64,000 nt of DNA, from the NCBI GenBank assembly GCA_903884185.1, contig CAISDV010000089.1, positions 1 through 64,000 of the forward strand, written 5' to 3'. The notes under the pieces were generated by a model that worked only from the letters and a program-made list of their open reading frames with translations, made no database searches and was not told the DNA's origin. The stretch is from an uncultured Chitinophagaceae bacterium. GTDB lineage: Bacteria; Bacteroidota; Bacteroidia; Chitinophagales; Chitinophagaceae. Below, piece by piece: positions 62,238-64,000 of the stretch (within the stretch, counting starts at the first letter, position 1; each line of letters begins with the position of its first letter). The translations under genes were made by a program, and so were the position numbers.

Positions 62238-62276
62238 CCTCTGTGTTTCTGTTCCCGAAACTTCGGGATCTGTGGC
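62238..62276. repeat. Half element of GCCACAGAG type with CCCGAA palindrome
   Basis: cctctgtgtttctgt followed by the palindrome cccgaaacttcggg (62254-62267) and atctgtggc. Only the right arm of the two-armed element is present. Confidence 0.8.
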
Positions 62277-62313
62277 TAATAAAAAACTGATTTATTTAAG
62301 GCATTCTAAAAAC

Positions 62314-62343
62314 AAAAAAGACACCCTGTCCAGGATGTCTTTT
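62314..62343. terminator. Terminator between murA and DUF4290
   Basis: aaaagaca and tgtctttt with an inner ccctg/cagga pair around tc form a bidirectional hairpin with an A-tract on the left and T-tract on the right. It follows the DUF4290 gene (stop at 62363) on the minus strand. Confidence 0.85.
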
Positions 62344-62362
62344 GATAGAAATATGATCTATT

Positions 62363-63154
62363 CTAATAACGTTTTTTAAAATTGCGGTTATTGTTGTTGC
62401 GGGTGTCGAATGCGCCGCCGGTATTGCCGCCGCGGTTATCTCTTCCACCACCATTATTATTTCTGTTGTTGCCACCACCGCCACCACGATTATCGCGGCT
62501 ACCACCTGTATTGCGGTTATCCCTTCCACCTCTTCCTCCAAAATTCTGCCTGCGCCCGCCACTACCAGTCCTGCTGTACTCATCCCTTTCAAAGTTCTGG
62601 TTGCGGTGTTTAATATATGGTGTAGCGCTGAATTCAAGTTGCCCGCCGGTGATGCTGTTCAGCTCGGTACGAATGGTATCATCATGCACCAGTTCTTTAT
62701 GCCAGTTGCTGTATGCCAACTTCATATAATATGCAATTGCATTTGCAAAGCCCACTTTCTTTTCTGCATCTTCTTCTTTCAATGCTTTATCAATTACCAC
62801 TTCCAGGTTCTTTCCTAAATGAGAATATTTTGGATAGCGCCTCGGATACGGTAATGGATCAGGCTTCGCTTTGTAAGTTTCTTTTTGTGGGATAGGATAT
62901 GGGCTGTCAACATCCAGCTTAAAATCACTGATAAAGAAAAGATGATCCCACAGCATGTGGCGGAAATCCTCCACGTTGCGAAGATGCGGGTTCAGGAATC
63001 CCATCAGTTCTATGATCACCTTTGTTTGCTGGTTGCGTTTATCGCGGTCCTCTACCGTCAAAAGGTATTCCACCATCTTCTGGATATGGCGGCCATACTC
63101 CTTCATACCCAAATAATTCCGCGACGTATTGTATTCCATATTCTCGAATGCCAT
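62363..63154 (-). CDS. DUF4290 protein with Gly/Arg/Asn-rich tail
   Basis: A 263-residue protein. Residues of about 5-190 form the DUF4290 helical domain conserved in Bacteroidota (YNTSRNYLGMKEYGRHIQKM, LLTVEDRDKRNQQTKVIIEL, DYRHMLW-like DFRHMLWDHLFFI). The C-terminal 70 residues are low-complexity, with GGRRQNFGGRGGRDNRN and GGNNRNNNGGGRDN. The tail resembles RGG/RNA-binding disordered regions. Its place next to murA is common in the phylum. Start 63154 (MAFENMEYN) is chosen over 63172. Confidence 0.85.
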   Translation of the reverse strand: MAFENMEYNTSRNYLGMKEYGRHIQKMVEYLLTVEDRDKRNQQTKVIIELMGFLNPHLRNVEDFRHMLWDHLFFISDFKLDVDSPYPIPQKETYKAKPDPLPYPRRYPKYSHLGKNLEVVIDKALKEEDAEKKVGFANAIAYYMKLAYSNWHKELVHDDTIRTELNSITGGQLEFSATPYIKHRNQNFERDEYSRTGSGGRRQNFGGRGGRDNRNTGGSRDNRGGGGGNNRNNNGGGRDNRGGNTGGAFDTRNNNNRNFKKRY

Positions 63155-63224
63155 GAAGGCAAATATAAGCATTACCCGCTAGACCGCACTTTTCGACCCT
63201 TTTTCTATTGCTGGGCTTTTTGAC

Positions 63225-63266
63225 TTTGAGAACCGGAAACTGGCAACTAGCAACCAGTAACCGGCT
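63225..63266. repeat. Short AACCGG/AACTGGCAACTAGCAACC repeat tract
   Basis: gaaccggaaactggcaacta is followed by gcaaccagtaaccggct: an imperfect tandem of gc/aac(t/c)ag motifs, upstream of pheS. Low-complexity copies of this type are common in related genomes; here it is a small remnant. Confidence 0.45.
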
Positions 63267-63284
63267 CTTGCTTATCTTCGCCTA

Positions 63285-64000
63285 ATGGAACAACTGTTAA
63301 AACAGATAGCTGGATATAAAGAAGAAGTGACCTCATTTATGGCGTCAACTCCCGACGCGGCTGAGGAGTTCCGTATCAAGTGGCTCGGAACAAAAGGTTT
63401 GGTGAAGACCGTGATGAGTGAAATGAAAAATGTTCCCGCAGACCAGAGAAAAGAATTTGGGCAGGTGCTGAATGAATTCAAATTATTTGTTGAAGCAAAA
63501 TACGAATCATTAAAAGAGACTGGCCAGGGAAATGCAGGTGCTGGAGTATCAGATATTGACTGGTCGCTTCCCGGAGACCCCACTCCAGTGGGTAGTCGCC
63601 ATCCATTGAGTATTGTCCGCAACCAGGTTGTTTCCATTTTCAGCAGGCTGGGTTTTGCTGTGGCTGAAGGGCCGGAGATAGAAGACGATTGGCACAATTT
63701 CGGCGCCATGAATCTTCCCGAAGACCATCCTGCGCGTGATATGCAGGACACCTTTTATATTAACCGCGATCCTGCCTGGTTATTGCGCACGCATACCAGC
63801 AGTGTGCAGGCAAGGGTAATGGAAAAACAGAAACCGCCGATACGTGTGATATGCCCCGGGCGTGTGTACCGCAATGAGACCATCAGCGCAAGGGCGCATT
63901 GCTTTTTTCACCAGGTAGAGGGTTTATATATTGATGAGAATGTAAGTTTCGCCGACCTGAAACAAACGCTGTACTTTTTTGTGCAGGAGATGTTTGGAAA
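63285..64000 (+). CDS. pheS: Phenylalanyl-tRNA synthetase alpha subunit (partial)
   Basis: The first 238 residues of PheS, running off the window end without a stop. The helical N-terminus (MEQLLKQIAGYKEEVTSFM, AAEEFRIKWLGTKGLVKTVM) is followed by the linker DIDWSLPGDPTPVGSRHPLS, class II motif 2-type text (RTHTSSVQARVM, VYRNETISARAHCFFHQVEG). It charges tRNA-Phe with phenylalanine together with PheT. Start at 63285 (ATG) follows a repeat tract; no upstream regulatory element is seen. Confidence 0.97.
   Translation, partial: MEQLLKQIAGYKEEVTSFMASTPDAAEEFRIKWLGTKGLVKTVMSEMKNVPADQRKEFGQVLNEFKLFVEAKYESLKETGQGNAGAGVSDIDWSLPGDPTPVGSRHPLSIVRNQVVSIFSRLGFAVAEGPEIEDDWHNFGAMNLPEDHPARDMQDTFYINRDPAWLLRTHTSSVQARVMEKQKPPIRVICPGRVYRNETISARAHCFFHQVEGLYIDENVSFADLKQTLYFFVQEMFG

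Noticed and set aside
62296-62637. Minus-strand ORF overlapping the DUF4290 tail
   Set aside because: It is an out-of-frame reading of the Gly/Arg/Asn-rich repeat and crosses the terminator.

Overview
The window comes from a Bacteroidota genome, most plausibly the Chitinophagaceae/Chitinophagales. Supporting signs are short signal peptides ending in a Gln-rich cleavage region, a DUF4290 gene beside murA, a Rho factor with a long N-terminal insertion, two-component propeller kinases, many secreted glycan-degrading enzymes, and tRNA genes without an encoded CCA. No species can be named from the sequence. The two window ends cut intergenic DNA (left) and pheS (right).

Layout. 0-7.6 kb: a TolB-like secreted protein and a TolC-RND-adaptor efflux operon that ends in a translationally coupled 79-residue ORF. 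7.7-13 kb: GH29 fucosidase, NarL-type response regulator and propeller sensor kinase. 13-21.5 kb: GH2 glycosidase with an FGE-like partner, a DUF1579 protein, an outer-membrane beta-barrel and a serine hydrolase. 21.6-23.7 kb: a YdeI/DUF1801 gene and an ArsR-AHSA1-DUF4256 operon with two visible operators. 23.7-28.3 kb: an accessory island next to tRNA-Phe, with 11-bp degenerate tandem repeats, a frameshifted HipA-like kinase with its HIRAN partner, an ApeA-like HEPN gene and an orphan antitoxin. 28.3-34.4 kb: asnS, rho and an S9 peptidase. 34.6-39.3 kb: 5-oxoprolinase pxpBCA with an NRAMP-like transporter, then a membrane protein. 39.5 kb: tRNA-Lys. 40.7-44.4 kb: metal ABC permease and binding protein without an ATPase, plus an outer-membrane protein. 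44.5-48.3 kb: a DUF3592-like protein and an ApbE-PepSY-repeat protein operon. 48.4-49.7 kb: a second 11-bp array, a DUF6266-like small gene, and a gene framed by inverted repeats. 49.7-60.8 kb: a plant cell-wall cluster (deacetylase, CE15, sialate esterase, GH95 remnant, araBDA, PL10 pectate lyase), interrupted by a DUF1016 nuclease gene. 60.9-64 kb: murA, DUF4290 and the start of pheS.

How the genes fit together. The 49.7-60.8 kb block looks like a pectin/arabinan utilisation set: extracellular esterases and pectate lyase release sugars, and AraA, AraB and AraD turn L-arabinose into xylulose 5-phosphate. The GH29 and GH2 enzymes belong to the same lifestyle. The pxp operon recycles 5-oxoproline to glutamate.

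The most unusual material is non-coding. There are two intergenic arrays with an 11-bp period, at 23.9-24.35 kb and 48.43-48.54 kb; each lies just upstream of an accessory gene. About ten dispersed inverted-repeat elements of roughly 70-110 bp sit in gene gaps. A set of tiny palindromes (cores of 14-23 bp) appears as separate insertions inside these elements and once in frame inside a coding sequence. These three are the best candidates for an undescribed system.
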